Shown: positions 22,833 through 30,938 of the stretch, piece after piece
Layout of the letters: each line of letters begins with the position of its first letter
Numbering within the stretch: the first letter of the stretch is position 1
Notes under the pieces: model-generated
The model's database searches: none
Told to the model about the DNA's origin: nothing
Seen by the model: only the letters and a program-made list of their open reading frames with translations
Origin: Acidobacteriota bacterium
GTDB lineage: Bacteria > Acidobacteriota > Terriglobia > Bryobacterales > Bryobacteraceae
DNA: 38,208 nt
Assembly: GCA_005808475.1 (NCBI GenBank)
Contig: SYLY01000121.1
Coordinates: forward strand, 1 to 38,208
Direction: 5' to 3'
Program-made: the position numbers and the translations under genes

Positions 22833-24086
22833 TCACAGTTCCATCGTCGAGATTTCCACCGCCGAACGGCGGCCTTCGATCACGACGATACCCGTCTCGG
22901 TGACGTGATAAAGGCGCTTGTCGGAGCCTGGATCGAAGCCGATCACCGCCCCCTCGGGAATCCGCACGTTTTTGTCGAGGATGACGCGCCGCAGGCGCGC
23001 GCGGCGGCCGATGTCGCAGTTGTCGAAAACGATGGAATCCTCGATCACCGCGCCGGTGTGGATGCGAACGTTGCGTCCGATCACCGAATTCCGGGCCATG
23101 CCGCCGGATAGGATGGATCCGGCGCAAACGATCGAGTCGATGGCTTGGCCGCGGCGGCCCTCGTCGTCGAACGTGAATTTGGCTGGCGGATCGTCGTAGC
23201 CCGACGACTTGAGAGGCCACTTCTTGTTGAACAGGTTCAGTTCGGGCGACACCGAGCGCAGGTCCATGGTGGCTTCGTAGTACGCCTCGATGGTTCCGAC
23301 GTCGCGCCAGTAGGCTCGCGCGTTGGGCGGGTCGCCGGGAATGCGGTTGGTCTGGAAATCGTAGGCGTACATCGCCGACCGGCCCACCATGGAAGGCAGG
23401 ATATCGCGGCCGAAATCGCGCGCCGAGTTCGGATTGGCGGCGTCCCGCTCGAGCTCGTTCAACAGCGCGCGGGTGGAGAACACGTAATTGCCCATCGACG
23501 CGTAGACGCGTTGCGGATCGGACGGCAGGGTGGGCGCGTTCGGGTTCTTCTCGTGGAAGCCGAGAATCGAGTTGTCGGTCCCCGCTTCAATGACGCCGAA
23601 CTCCTTGGCCTCCGCCTTCGGGACGGGCAACGCGGCCACCGTGACATCCGCGCGATTGCGCTCGTGGAACTCGATCATGTCGCGAATGTTCATCCGGTAG
23701 ACGTGATCGGCGCCGAAAATGCAAACCAGATGAGGGTCGGATTGTTCGATGAGATTGATGTTCTGGTGGATGGCGTCGGCCGTTCCGCGATACCAGACTT
23801 CATCGCCGGTTCTCATCTGGGCGGGCACGGGGATGATGAACTGGTTCTTGAGAAGTCCGGTGAACTCCCAGCCGTCGCGCAGGTGCTGCAGCAGCGATTG
23901 GCTCTTGAACTGGATCAGAACGTAGACCGAATAGATGCCGGAGTTGACCAGATTCGACAGAACGAAGTCGACGATCCGGTATTGGCCGCCGAACGGAACG
24001 GCCGGCTTGGCGCGTTCCTTGGTCAGGGGATAAAGCCGGGTCCCCTTGCCGCCGGCCAGGACGAAGGCGAGCACTCGCAATTGCAT
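22833..24086 (-). CDS. glgC: Glucose-1-phosphate adenylyltransferase
   Basis: This 417-residue enzyme makes ADP-glucose for glycogen synthesis. The N-terminal nucleotidyltransferase domain opens with LAFVLAGGKGTRLYPLTKER, the pyrophosphate-binding motif, and has PAVPFGGQYRIVDFVLSN, WYRGTADAIHQN, IFGADHVYRM and YWRDVGTIEAYYEA. The C-terminal part is a left-handed beta-helix (about 290-400, NSVIGRNVRIHTGAVIEDSI) that carries allosteric and oligomer contacts. Length is normal. ATG 24086 was chosen because the family begins a few residues before VLAGG; GGAAAG precedes it, and an ATG at 24104 is possible. It is divergent from the propeller/PHP gene. No other glycogen gene is in the window. Confidence 0.95.
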   Translation of the reverse strand: MQLRVLAFVLAGGKGTRLYPLTKERAKPAVPFGGQYRIVDFVLSNLVNSGIYSVYVLIQFKSQSLLQHLRDGWEFTGLLKNQFIIPVPAQMRTGDEVWYRGTADAIHQNINLIEQSDPHLVCIFGADHVYRMNIRDMIEFHERNRADVTVAALPVPKAEAKEFGVIEAGTDNSILGFHEKNPNAPTLPSDPQRVYASMGNYVFSTRALLNELERDAANPNSARDFGRDILPSMVGRSAMYAYDFQTNRIPGDPPNARAYWRDVGTIEAYYEATMDLRSVSPELNLFNKKWPLKSSGYDDPPAKFTFDDEGRRGQAIDSIVCAGSILSGGMARNSVIGRNVRIHTGAVIEDSIVFDNCDIGRRARLRRVILDKNVRIPEGAVIGFDPGSDKRLYHVTETGIVVIEGRRSAVEISTMEL

Positions 24087-24122
24087 GCACTTTCCATTCT
24101 CCATGGGACGCGTGCCAGTAGC

Positions 24123-24135
24123 AACAGAATCTGTT
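24123..24135. promoter_or_regulatory. 13-bp palindrome between divergent genes
   Basis: AACAGA-A-TCTGTT is a perfect inverted repeat in the 61-bp gap between glgC and the propeller/PHP gene. It abuts TAGATT (24135-24140), a possible -10 box seven bases before ATG 24148. Operator function is inferred. Confidence 0.35.
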
Positions 24136-24147
24136 AGATTCGAACGG

Positions 24148-27100
24148 ATGGTCTTCCGCGTTGCGCTCTCACTGCTCCCCGCCATCCTGGCGGCACAGGA
24201 ATTCGGCTTCCGCATCGTCATGGGACACGGCGACAAAGCCGGTGTTTCGTGGGATGGCTCCGTCTCGGCGCGCGGCGCCACGGTGAAATCGGTGCGGCCC
24301 TGGCGATTCGAACCGCCGGACTCGGTGGAAGGCTCGTCGTGGAAATGTTCGATCCACGACATCCGCTTGTTCGGCGCGGCCAACCGGACCGGGGCGCCTC
24401 CTTCGGTGGCCAACGGCGTCGTGGTGCAGTTGAGCGGCGCGGGAGAAAGCGCCGAGCTCGAAGTGAACACCGCGCAGGGCGCCTTCACCGTTCGCGCCGC
24501 CGGCGTGCCCTTCGGAAAGACCGCTGCCTTCCTCGGCGGCCGAGCGAGCGTGGACCGCGTCCCCGCCGCGTCCGCCGTCACCACCTCGCTGGACGAGCAG
24601 GACTACCCGGCCGCCGCCGTCGCCAAGAACGGCGACGTATGGCTCGCCTGGATGGAGTTCAAACACGCCGCCGGTCACAACGCGCTGCGGTTGCCGCTCG
24701 CCGCCGAGCCCGCCAACTTCGACGCCTGGACCACCAAGGCTCCGGGCGATCAGATCTTCGCGGCTCGCTATGCCGGAGGCAAGTGGGAAGCTCCGGTCGC
24801 GATCTCGGCCGCCGGAGGCGATCTGTACCGGCCGGCGGTGGCCGTGGATGGACAAGGCCGCGCGTGGGTGTTCTGGTCGTCGAACGAAAACGGGAACTTC
24901 GATCTGTGGGCGCGCCCGTTGAGCGGCGCGGCCGCTGGCGGCGCGGTTCGATTGACGAACACGGCGGGGTCGGACGTGTTCCCGGCGGCGGCCGCCGATT
25001 CGAGCGGCAAAGTCTGGGTCGCGTGGCAGGGCTGGCGCGACGGCAGGGCGTCGATCTTCGCGGCTTCCCAAAATGGCGATAGTTTCGACGCGGCCGTGGC
25101 GGTGAGTTCGTCGAGCGCGAACGAGTGGAATCCGTCGATCGCGGCGGACGGTTCGGGCCGCGTGACGGTGGCGTACGAGACGTATCGCAACGGCAACTAC
25201 GACGTCATGCTCCGCACCTTCGCCAATGGCAAATGGGGCGCGGAAACGGCCGGAGCCACCAGCGCGCGGTACGAGGCGTATCCGTCGATCGCCTATGAGC
25301 CGGGAGGCCGGCTGTGGCTGGCCTACGAAGAAGGCGCCGAGCGTTGGGGCAAGGACTTCGGCGCCGACGAATCGAGCGGCGTGGCGCTCTATCAGGGCCG
25401 TGCGATCCGGCTGCGCGGTTGGGAACCGGACGGACGCGTGGTGGAACCGGCCGAAGATATCGGCCGCGTCTTGCCAGGCATCGCCGCGCAACGCACCGAC
25501 TCGGCGGCGCGTCAGTCGGACTCGGCGGACTGGTTCGACGCGCGGCCCGCCGCGTGGCAAAATCGCGACGCCGCCCGCGCCACGGCCAACTTCGCGGCCC
25601 CGCGCAACACGTCGCCGCGGCTGACGGTGGACGCATCGGGGCGGCTTTGGCTGGCTGCGCGGAGCCCGCATCCGGTGTCTTGGAATCAGATCGGCACGGT
25701 GTGGAGCGAGTACGTGGTCTCCTACGACGGATCGGCGTGGACGGGTCCGGTGTTTTTGAGCCACACCGACAATCTGCTGGACAACCGGCCGGCGCTGGCG
25801 TCCTCGAGGGGCGGCGAACTATTGATATTGGGCTCCACCGATCATCGGCGGTCGTTGCCCGGCTACGCGGCGGGGCGGCGGGACGGCGGAACGCCGGAGG
25901 CCAGGAAGGGCGAGAAAGGCGGCAAAAAGAAGGCCGCGGCGGCGGCCGGATTCGACCCGCTGCAGGGCGATCCGTTCCAGAACGACATCTACGCCAACTG
26001 GCTCCGCCTGCCGTCGGGAAGCGGCAAACTGGCGGTGAAGGGCTCCTCCGCCGGCGTCCGCGCGCCCGTGGACCCGCGCGAGACGCTCGAGATCTCCCAG
26101 GTTTCGGCGATGCGGAAGGCGCGCGTGGCCGGCAAGTACAACGTGGTGCGCGGCGAGTTCCACCGCCATAGCGAGGTGTCGGGCGACGGTGGCAACGACG
26201 GATCGCTGTTGGAACAGTGGCGGTACATGCTGGACGCGGCCTATATGGACTGGGTGGGCTGCTGCGATCACGACAATGGAGGCGGCCGCGAGTACACCTG
26301 GTGGATGACGCAGAAGCTCACCGACGTGTTCTACACACCGGGCAAATTCGTGCCGATGTTCAGCTACGAGCGGAGCGTCACCTATCCCGAGGGGCACCGG
26401 AACGTGGTGATGGCCCAGCGCGGCGTCCGGCCGCTGCCGAGGCTGCCCAAGACGAACGACGAGCCGGTGGTCCGGGCTCCCGACACCGCCATGCTCTACA
26501 AATATCTGAAGCGCTTCAACGGCGTGGTGGCCATGCACACTTCCGGCACCAACATGGGGACCGACTGGCGCGACAACGATCCGGTATCGGAGCCGGTGGT
26601 GGAGATCTATCAGGGCGACCGCCAGAACTACGAGATGCCCGGCGCTCCGCGCACCAACAAGGCCGACGACTCGATCGGAGGCTGGCGGCCGAAGGGGTTC
26701 GTCAATCTGGCGCTCGACATGGGCTACAAACTCGCGTTCCAAGCCAGTTCCGATCACATCTCGACCCACATGAGCTACTGCAACGTGCTGTCGGAGGGAT
26801 TGACGCGGGAGGCGGTGCTCGACGGGTTCCTGAAGCGCCACGTGTACGGCGCCACCGACAACATTTTGGCCGAGTTCCGTTCCGGCGCCAACATCATGGG
26901 CGACGCGTTTTCCACATCGAAGGCGCCGGAGTTCCAGGTGAAGCTATCGGGAACCGGGCCGTTCGCCAAGGTGCAGGTGATCAAGAACGGCCAGTACGTG
27001 TATTCGGTGGAGCCCGGCAAACGCGACGTTTCCTTCCGCTGGCGCGATTCGTCTCCGGTGAAGGGCAAGACCAGCTACTACTACGTCCGCGGCGTGCAGC

Positions 27101-27156
27101 GGGACGGCGAAGTGGTGTGGGTTTCGCCGATGTGGATCGACTATACCGGAAACTGA
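24148..27156 (+). CDS. Secreted beta-propeller fused to a PHP-like metal-dependent phosphoesterase domain
   Basis: This 1002-residue exported protein has a signal peptide (VALSLLPAILAAQ). Residues about 150-560 hold BNR/sialidase-like propeller blades (YPAAAVAKNGDVWLAWMEF, YRPAVAVDGQGRAWVFW, NPSIAADGSGRVTVAYETY). A lysine/alanine-rich spacer (about 584-600) leads to a PHP-like domain (about 665-900) with HRHSEVS near 672, CDHDN near 707, MHTSGT near 796 and SSDHIS near 868. These are the expected places for metal-binding His and Asp, resembling DUF3604-type proteins. A beta-sandwich-like tail follows (VKLSGTGPFAKVQVIKNG). The likely role is surface hydrolysis of a phospho- or sulfo-ester, but the substrate is unknown. 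ATG 24148 lacks a clear Shine-Dalgarno sequence. Confidence 0.72.
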   Translation: MVFRVALSLLPAILAAQEFGFRIVMGHGDKAGVSWDGSVSARGATVKSVRPWRFEPPDSVEGSSWKCSIHDIRLFGAANRTGAPPSVANGVVVQLSGAGESAELEVNTAQGAFTVRAAGVPFGKTAAFLGGRASVDRVPAASAVTTSLDEQDYPAAAVAKNGDVWLAWMEFKHAAGHNALRLPLAAEPANFDAWTTKAPGDQIFAARYAGGKWEAPVAISAAGGDLYRPAVAVDGQGRAWVFWSSNENGNFDLWARPLSGAAAGGAVRLTNTAGSDVFPAAAADSSGKVWVAWQGWRDGRASIFAASQNGDSFDAAVAVSSSSANEWNPSIAADGSGRVTVAYETYRNGNYDVMLRTFANGKWGAETAGATSARYEAYPSIAYEPGGRLWLAYEEGAERWGKDFGADESSGVALYQGRAIRLRGWEPDGRVVEPAEDIGRVLPGIAAQRTDSAARQSDSADWFDARPAAWQNRDAARATANFAAPRNTSPRLTVDASGRLWLAARSPHPVSWNQIGTVWSEYVVSYDGSAWTGPVFLSHTDNLLDNRPALASSRGGELLILGSTDHRRSLPGYAAGRRDGGTPEARKGEKGGKKKAAAAAGFDPLQGDPFQNDIYANWLRLPSGSGKLAVKGSSAGVRAPVDPRETLEISQVSAMRKARVAGKYNVVRGEFHRHSEVSGDGGNDGSLLEQWRYMLDAAYMDWVGCCDHDNGGGREYTWWMTQKLTDVFYTPGKFVPMFSYERSVTYPEGHRNVVMAQRGVRPLPRLPKTNDEPVVRAPDTAMLYKYLKRFNGVVAMHTSGTNMGTDWRDNDPVSEPVVEIYQGDRQNYEMPGAPRTNKADDSIGGWRPKGFVNLALDMGYKLAFQASSDHISTHMSYCNVLSEGLTREAVLDGFLKRHVYGATDNILAEFRSGANIMGDAFSTSKAPEFQVKLSGTGPFAKVQVIKNGQYVYSVEPGKRDVSFRWRDSSPVKGKTSYYYVRGVQRDGEVVWVSPMWIDYTGN

Positions 27157-27195
27157 TATCATGGTACGATCTCAATCTGGAAGTGAGGTGATTTC

Positions 27196-27393
27196 TTGGC
27201 GGAAGTAGTCGTCCAAGACGGCGAAGCCCTGGATAGCGCGTTGCGCCGTTTCAAGCGAAAGGTGCAGCAGGAAGACATTATCAAGGACATCAAACGGCAT
27301 TCGTTTTATATGAAGCCGGGCGAGAAGAAGCGAACCAAGGCGGCGCTCGCGCGAAAGCGCAGCAGAAAAAAGCGTAGCAGAGACGTCGAATAG
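27196..27393 (+). CDS. rpsU: 30S ribosomal protein S21
   Basis: S21 is a small 30S subunit protein near the mRNA exit channel. It has 65 residues, opening AEVVVQDGEALDSALRRFKR, with the family motif KVQQEDIIKDIKRHSFY and a very basic C-terminal helix (RKRSRKKRSRDVE). The TTG start at 27196 is supported by GAGGTGA six bases upstream and by the family's length. It is followed by a strong terminator and forms a single-gene unit. Confidence 0.94.
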   Translation: MAEVVVQDGEALDSALRRFKRKVQQEDIIKDIKRHSFYMKPGEKKRTKAALARKRSRKKRSRDVE

Positions 27394-27398
27394 AAGAG

Positions 27399-27430
27399 AG
27401 CCGGGCCGTCGCGCCCGGCTTTCGCTTTTT
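27399..27430 (+). terminator. Rho-independent terminator after rpsU
   Basis: AGCCGGGC and GCCCGGCT form a perfect 8-bp stem with a 6-base loop, followed by TTCGCTTTTT. Confidence 0.85.
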
Positions 27431-27444
27431 ACGAGAGGCGGACC

Positions 27445-27705
27445 ATGGGATTCGCGCTTTGGTTGGAGTCCGACACGGCGTGGTGCGCCGGCACGCACGA
27501 GTACCGCCCGATGGGAGTGGCGGTGGTGGCGGCGTCCGATCTGTTCGCCGCGCGGGATTTCGATCCGCGCAGGAAGGCCCCTTCTCGGAGACTGCGGACG
27601 TTTCGGGGTCTGTTCGCTTCGCTGAACGACGTGAACCGGTATCTGGCGGGCGGACGGCCCGAGATCCGCCAGAACCTGGGGCGCGTGCTGTCGGCGCTCC
27701 GGTAA
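27445..27705 (+). CDS. Small hypothetical protein
   Basis: This is an 86-residue frame starting at ATG 27445 with GAGGCGG upstream. It is unrecognised. The N-terminal half is mixed hydrophobic (GFALWLESDTAWCAG, MGVAVVAASDLFAA) and the C-terminal half basic and helical (RRLRTFRGLFASLNDVNRYL). There is no signal peptide. It lies just downstream of the rpsU terminator and is convergent with the glycerol-dehydrogenase-like gene (6-bp gap). Good ribosome site and tight packing support coding; function is unknown. Confidence 0.5.
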   Translation: MGFALWLESDTAWCAGTHEYRPMGVAVVAASDLFAARDFDPRRKAPSRRLRTFRGLFASLNDVNRYLAGGRPEIRQNLGRVLSALR

Positions 27706-27711
27706 GCGGCG

Positions 27712-28821
27712 CTACTCGCGATGGGCCCGCATCCAGTCGCGGCCCAAGGCGTCGGCGGCGAGAATCGCGTCCGATACCATCTCCGGCGTCACCTCGAAAG
27801 GTTCGTTGTGGATGGTCTCGCCGGGCACGGTGGCCCGTAGGGCGATCTGGCGGAGCGGCTCACGCTCGATGCCGTCGCAGCCGATGGCGGCGAGAGTGAT
27901 GGGCAGCCCCACCGACGTCGAGAAGCGGCGCACGTCGTCCAGTTCGGCGCGGGGAGCGCCCTCGAGCACCAACTGGACCAGCGCTCCGAAAGCAACCTTC
28001 TCGCCGTGGAAGAAACGATGGGTGGCTGGCGCGGCGGTGAGTCCATTGTGGATGGCGTGGGCGGCCGCCAAGCCGGACGACTCGAATCCCAGGCCCGACA
28101 GGAGCGTGTTCGCCTCGACGATTCGCTCGAGCGCCGGCGTGACGGTCTTCTGCTGCACGGCAATCATGGCTTCGACGCCATCGGCGCGGAGCGTTCGATG
28201 GCAGAGTTCGGCCAGTGCGAGCGCGCTTTGCGTGGAAGCTCCGCCGCGCATGTTGCGCACGCGCCCGGCGCAGGTGCGAGCCTCGTAATAGGTGGCCAGA
28301 GCGTCGCCCATTCCGGCCGCCAGCAGCCGCGCCGGCCCGCGCGCGATGGCAGCGGTATCGACGAGCACCAGTTCGGGGTTCTTGCGGTAGAAGCGGTACT
28401 CCTCGAAAACGCCTTCCTCGCTGTAGATCACCGACAGCGCGCTGCACGGGGCGTCGCTCGAGGCGACCGTCGGGCAGTTGACCACCGGCGCCTCCAGATC
28501 GGCCGCCGCGGCGCGAGCGGCATCGAGCACCTTGCCGCCGCCCGAACCCACGATGGTGCGCGATCCGGCCGCGCGGGCCCGCTCGACAATGCGCCCGATT
28601 TCGGCATGCGAGCACTCGCCGGCGAAGTCGTGAATCTCGTAGGCATAGCCCGCGCCGGACAGCGCGCCACGCCAGGTATCCTCGAGCAGCATCCGCGCCG
28701 AGCGGCCGGCCACCAGCAGGACCGGGCCGGGCAGCCCGAGCTTGGACATCTCTTCACCCAACGACCGGGTGGCGCCGCGGCCTTGTGTGTAGCGGCTTGG
28801 GGAACAAAAAACGGACAGCAC
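27712..28821 (-). CDS. gldA: Glycerol dehydrogenase-like iron/zinc-containing dehydrogenase
   Basis: This 369-residue cytoplasmic enzyme should oxidise glycerol or a related polyol with NAD. The NAD motif VGSGGGKVLDAARA, the segment PTVASSDAPCSALSVIYS, and metal-site segments GMGDALATYYEA, GLAAAHAIHNGLTA and FFHGEKVAFG follow E. coli GldA closely. GTG 28821 is chosen because the residues after it (CSPSRYTQGRGATRSLGEEM) match the GldA N terminus (SPGKYIQGA...); the later ATG at SKLG would cut off that region. It begins 7 bp after the alpha/beta-hydrolase stop, so it is the last gene of a long operon. The true polyol substrate is uncertain. Confidence 0.9.
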   Translation of the reverse strand: MLSVFCSPSRYTQGRGATRSLGEEMSKLGLPGPVLLVAGRSARMLLEDTWRGALSGAGYAYEIHDFAGECSHAEIGRIVERARAAGSRTIVGSGGGKVLDAARAAAADLEAPVVNCPTVASSDAPCSALSVIYSEEGVFEEYRFYRKNPELVLVDTAAIARGPARLLAAGMGDALATYYEARTCAGRVRNMRGGASTQSALALAELCHRTLRADGVEAMIAVQQKTVTPALERIVEANTLLSGLGFESSGLAAAHAIHNGLTAAPATHRFFHGEKVAFGALVQLVLEGAPRAELDDVRRFSTSVGLPITLAAIGCDGIEREPLRQIALRATVPGETIHNEPFEVTPEMVSDAILAADALGRDWMRAHRE

Positions 28822-28828
28822 TACCGTC

Positions 28829-29722
28829 TTATCGTACCGCCCCGGCGTTTGCCGCGGTGAACCAGCCAGTAACGCGGCGTTCGAACTCCTCCGGCAGCAC
28901 GGCCATCGCCTGCGTATGTTCCACCGCCTCAGGCTCCCAAAGCCGGACCTTGGCCGGATTGGCATCCCGTAGCAGACGCGAGTGGCGCAGCGAAACATTG
29001 CGATCGGCGGCGGAGTGGATGAGCAGCACCGGCGTCGAAGTGGCTCGCACGGGCTCGATCGCATCGGCCGAAGCGAGATCGACGCCGAGCCGCCAGCGGA
29101 CGGTGAGGAACCCGAACTGAACGACAGGCCAGACGGGAACGCGCTCACTCGCGATCGCCGCGAAGCTCGAGAAGGGCGACTCGGCAACGATCGCCGAAAA
29201 GCGCCGCTCGTAACCGAGCGATTGGAGCAGGATCGAGGCGCCCATGGACTCGCCGAGCCCGAACAGAGGCACGGCGCCGAGGTTCGAGAGAGCCCAGTCG
29301 AGCCAGCGCGACACGTCGTCCCGCTCCCGAACGCCATAGCTGAACCAATCGCCGCCACTGGCGCCGTGACCGCGATTGTCCGGGAGGATTACCGAATAGC
29401 CGTTCCGGGCGAGCATGGCTCCGTGGCCGAGCAAGTGGTAGCGCGAGGAGCCCGCGCCGTGCAGGACGATGGCGGCCCCGCGGGCGTTCGGGCGTTCGAG
29501 GACCCAGGCGCGGAGCGGAGCGCCATCGGCGGCGGCGATCCCGGCGTCGCGGAACCGGGCGCCAACCGCACGCGCCACATGCTCCGGCGCCTCGAGCGGT
29601 GGCAGCCAGCGCAGCGATCCGTAGACTCTGGTGGCCGCCCAACCGAGGCATGACCCGGCCGCGGCCGCCAAGACCGCCAGCACGCCAGCGGCGGCCAGCC
29701 ACGGTCTCGAGCGGTCAGTCAC
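28829..29722 (-). CDS. Membrane-anchored alpha/beta hydrolase
   Basis: This 297-residue protein has one N-terminal membrane segment (about 7-30, LAAAGVLAVLAAAAGSCLGW), so it is probably anchored with the hydrolase outside. It has the oxyanion HG region (VLHGAGSSRYHLLGHG), nucleophile motif GLGESMGAS, acid in HSAADRNVS and a C-terminal His in EHTQAM. Overall it resembles BAAT/serine-aminopeptidase-like hydrolases. GTG 29722 overlaps the stop of the AI-2E-family gene by 8 bp. The substrate (ester, peptide or lipid) is unknown. Confidence 0.83.
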   Translation of the reverse strand: MTDRSRPWLAAAGVLAVLAAAAGSCLGWAATRVYGSLRWLPPLEAPEHVARAVGARFRDAGIAAADGAPLRAWVLERPNARGAAIVLHGAGSSRYHLLGHGAMLARNGYSVILPDNRGHGASGGDWFSYGVRERDDVSRWLDWALSNLGAVPLFGLGESMGASILLQSLGYERRFSAIVAESPFSSFAAIASERVPVWPVVQFGFLTVRWRLGVDLASADAIEPVRATSTPVLLIHSAADRNVSLRHSRLLRDANPAKVRLWEPEAVEHTQAMAVLPEEFERRVTGWFTAANAGAVR

Positions 29723-30938
29723 CGAGCAGCTTGCCGTAAGGCTGCAGTTCGGGCACATTGTCGGCCACCGACTTGACGCCCGCCGTGATCGGAATCGCAA
29801 AGACGAGGCCGATCGCGCCCCAGAGGCTGCCCCAGAACATCAGCGCCACCGTGACGGCCAGCGGATTCAGATGCACGCGCGATCCGACCAGCTTGGGATA
29901 GAGCAGATTCATCGCCACCAGATGGAGGAACCCCACCACGGCGCCGATAATCACGTAGGCTCCCATCTTGTCGTAGACCGGCAGCGCGGCGAAGAAAGGG
30001 GGAATCATCGCGAGCGGCAATCCGACATAGGGAACCAGGCTCAGGAAGCCGCTCAGGATCGACACCAGCGGCCAATAGGGAACGTTGAACCTCCAGAAAA
30101 AGAGCCCACCGAAAAACGTGATGACCAGACCTAGCACGAAGTTGCCGACCACATAGGCCCTTGCCATGTCGGCGATTCCCTGCCAACTCCGTCCGGCCGC
30201 GTGACGCCCCTCGCCATGGAATAGCTGAAGGTAGCTCCGCCGCATGTGGTCGCGCCAACTCAGCATGAAGTAAACCAGGAACGGGATGAAGCTGGCCAGC
30301 AGCGCGATCTGATACAACCGTTCCCAGTGGGCATAGACGTAACCGGCCAACAGCGAGCTATCTTCGCGGATTCGCACTTCCTGAACCTCCGGCGGCTGGG
30401 GAACCGGCATCGGTGGCTCGGCGGAACGGCGGCGGCGGGAGGGATCGGATGGCGGCGGCTGGGGGCTCTGGGCAGCCTTCAGCGCGGCGGCGCGCTTGGG
30501 CGAGAACAACTGATAGGCGCCGCGTTCGGCGTCGTCGAAGCGGTGGCGAACCTGCTCGGTGATCTCGTGGATGCGGTTTCCGTATGCGGGTAGATCCTGG
30601 ACGAGGCCGGCAATCTGCGTGTAGCAGAGCAGCCCCCCGAGATAGAGCATCAGCAGCGCCATCGTGCAGACCAGAAAACTCGCCAGAGTGCGGGGAAGGC
30701 GGAAACGGATCAGCAGATCGACGAACGGCTCGAGCAGAAAGCCGATCGTGACGGCGGTGAACAGCGTGACGAGAAAGTCGCGTCCATAGAAAAGCAATGC
30801 CACCACGACGCCCGCCGCGATGAGGTTGGTCGCCGGCCGGCGCTGTTTTTGTTCCCGGACTGTCGAAGTGAGGACCGGCACGCCTGAAACTCCGTATTCG
30901 TACTCTAGCATGGAGCGCGGCAGGCGCTCCCGTTTCAC
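29715..30938 (-). CDS. AI-2E family membrane transporter
   Basis: This 407-residue inner-membrane protein has about eight hydrophobic segments: two pairs before and after a Pro/Arg-rich loop of about 60 residues (about 150-205, QPPPSDPSRRRRS), then GLVITFFGGLFFW, GFLSLVPYVGLPLAM and GLVFAIPITAGVK. This is the family of TqsA/YdiK-like exporters or Na+/H+ antiporters; AI-2 transport itself is shown only for some members. The GTG start overlaps the stop of the HD-GYP gene as GTGA; an ATG at 30911 is possible. The family is secure but the substrate is open. Confidence 0.86.
   Translation of the reverse strand: MKRERLPRSMLEYEYGVSGVPVLTSTVREQKQRRPATNLIAAGVVVALLFYGRDFLVTLFTAVTIGFLLEPFVDLLIRFRLPRTLASFLVCTMALLMLYLGGLLCYTQIAGLVQDLPAYGNRIHEITEQVRHRFDDAERGAYQLFSPKRAAALKAAQSPQPPPSDPSRRRRSAEPPMPVPQPPEVQEVRIREDSSLLAGYVYAHWERLYQIALLASFIPFLVYFMLSWRDHMRRSYLQLFHGEGRHAAGRSWQGIADMARAYVVGNFVLGLVITFFGGLFFWRFNVPYWPLVSILSGFLSLVPYVGLPLAMIPPFFAALPVYDKMGAYVIIGAVVGFLHLVAMNLLYPKLVGSRVHLNPLAVTVALMFWGSLWGAIGLVFAIPITAGVKSVADNVPELQPYGKLLGD

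Noticed and set aside
24169..25764. 531-codon frame antisense to the propeller/PHP gene
   Set aside because: Arg/Ala-rich shadow with no motif; the sense frame has a signal peptide and repeats.
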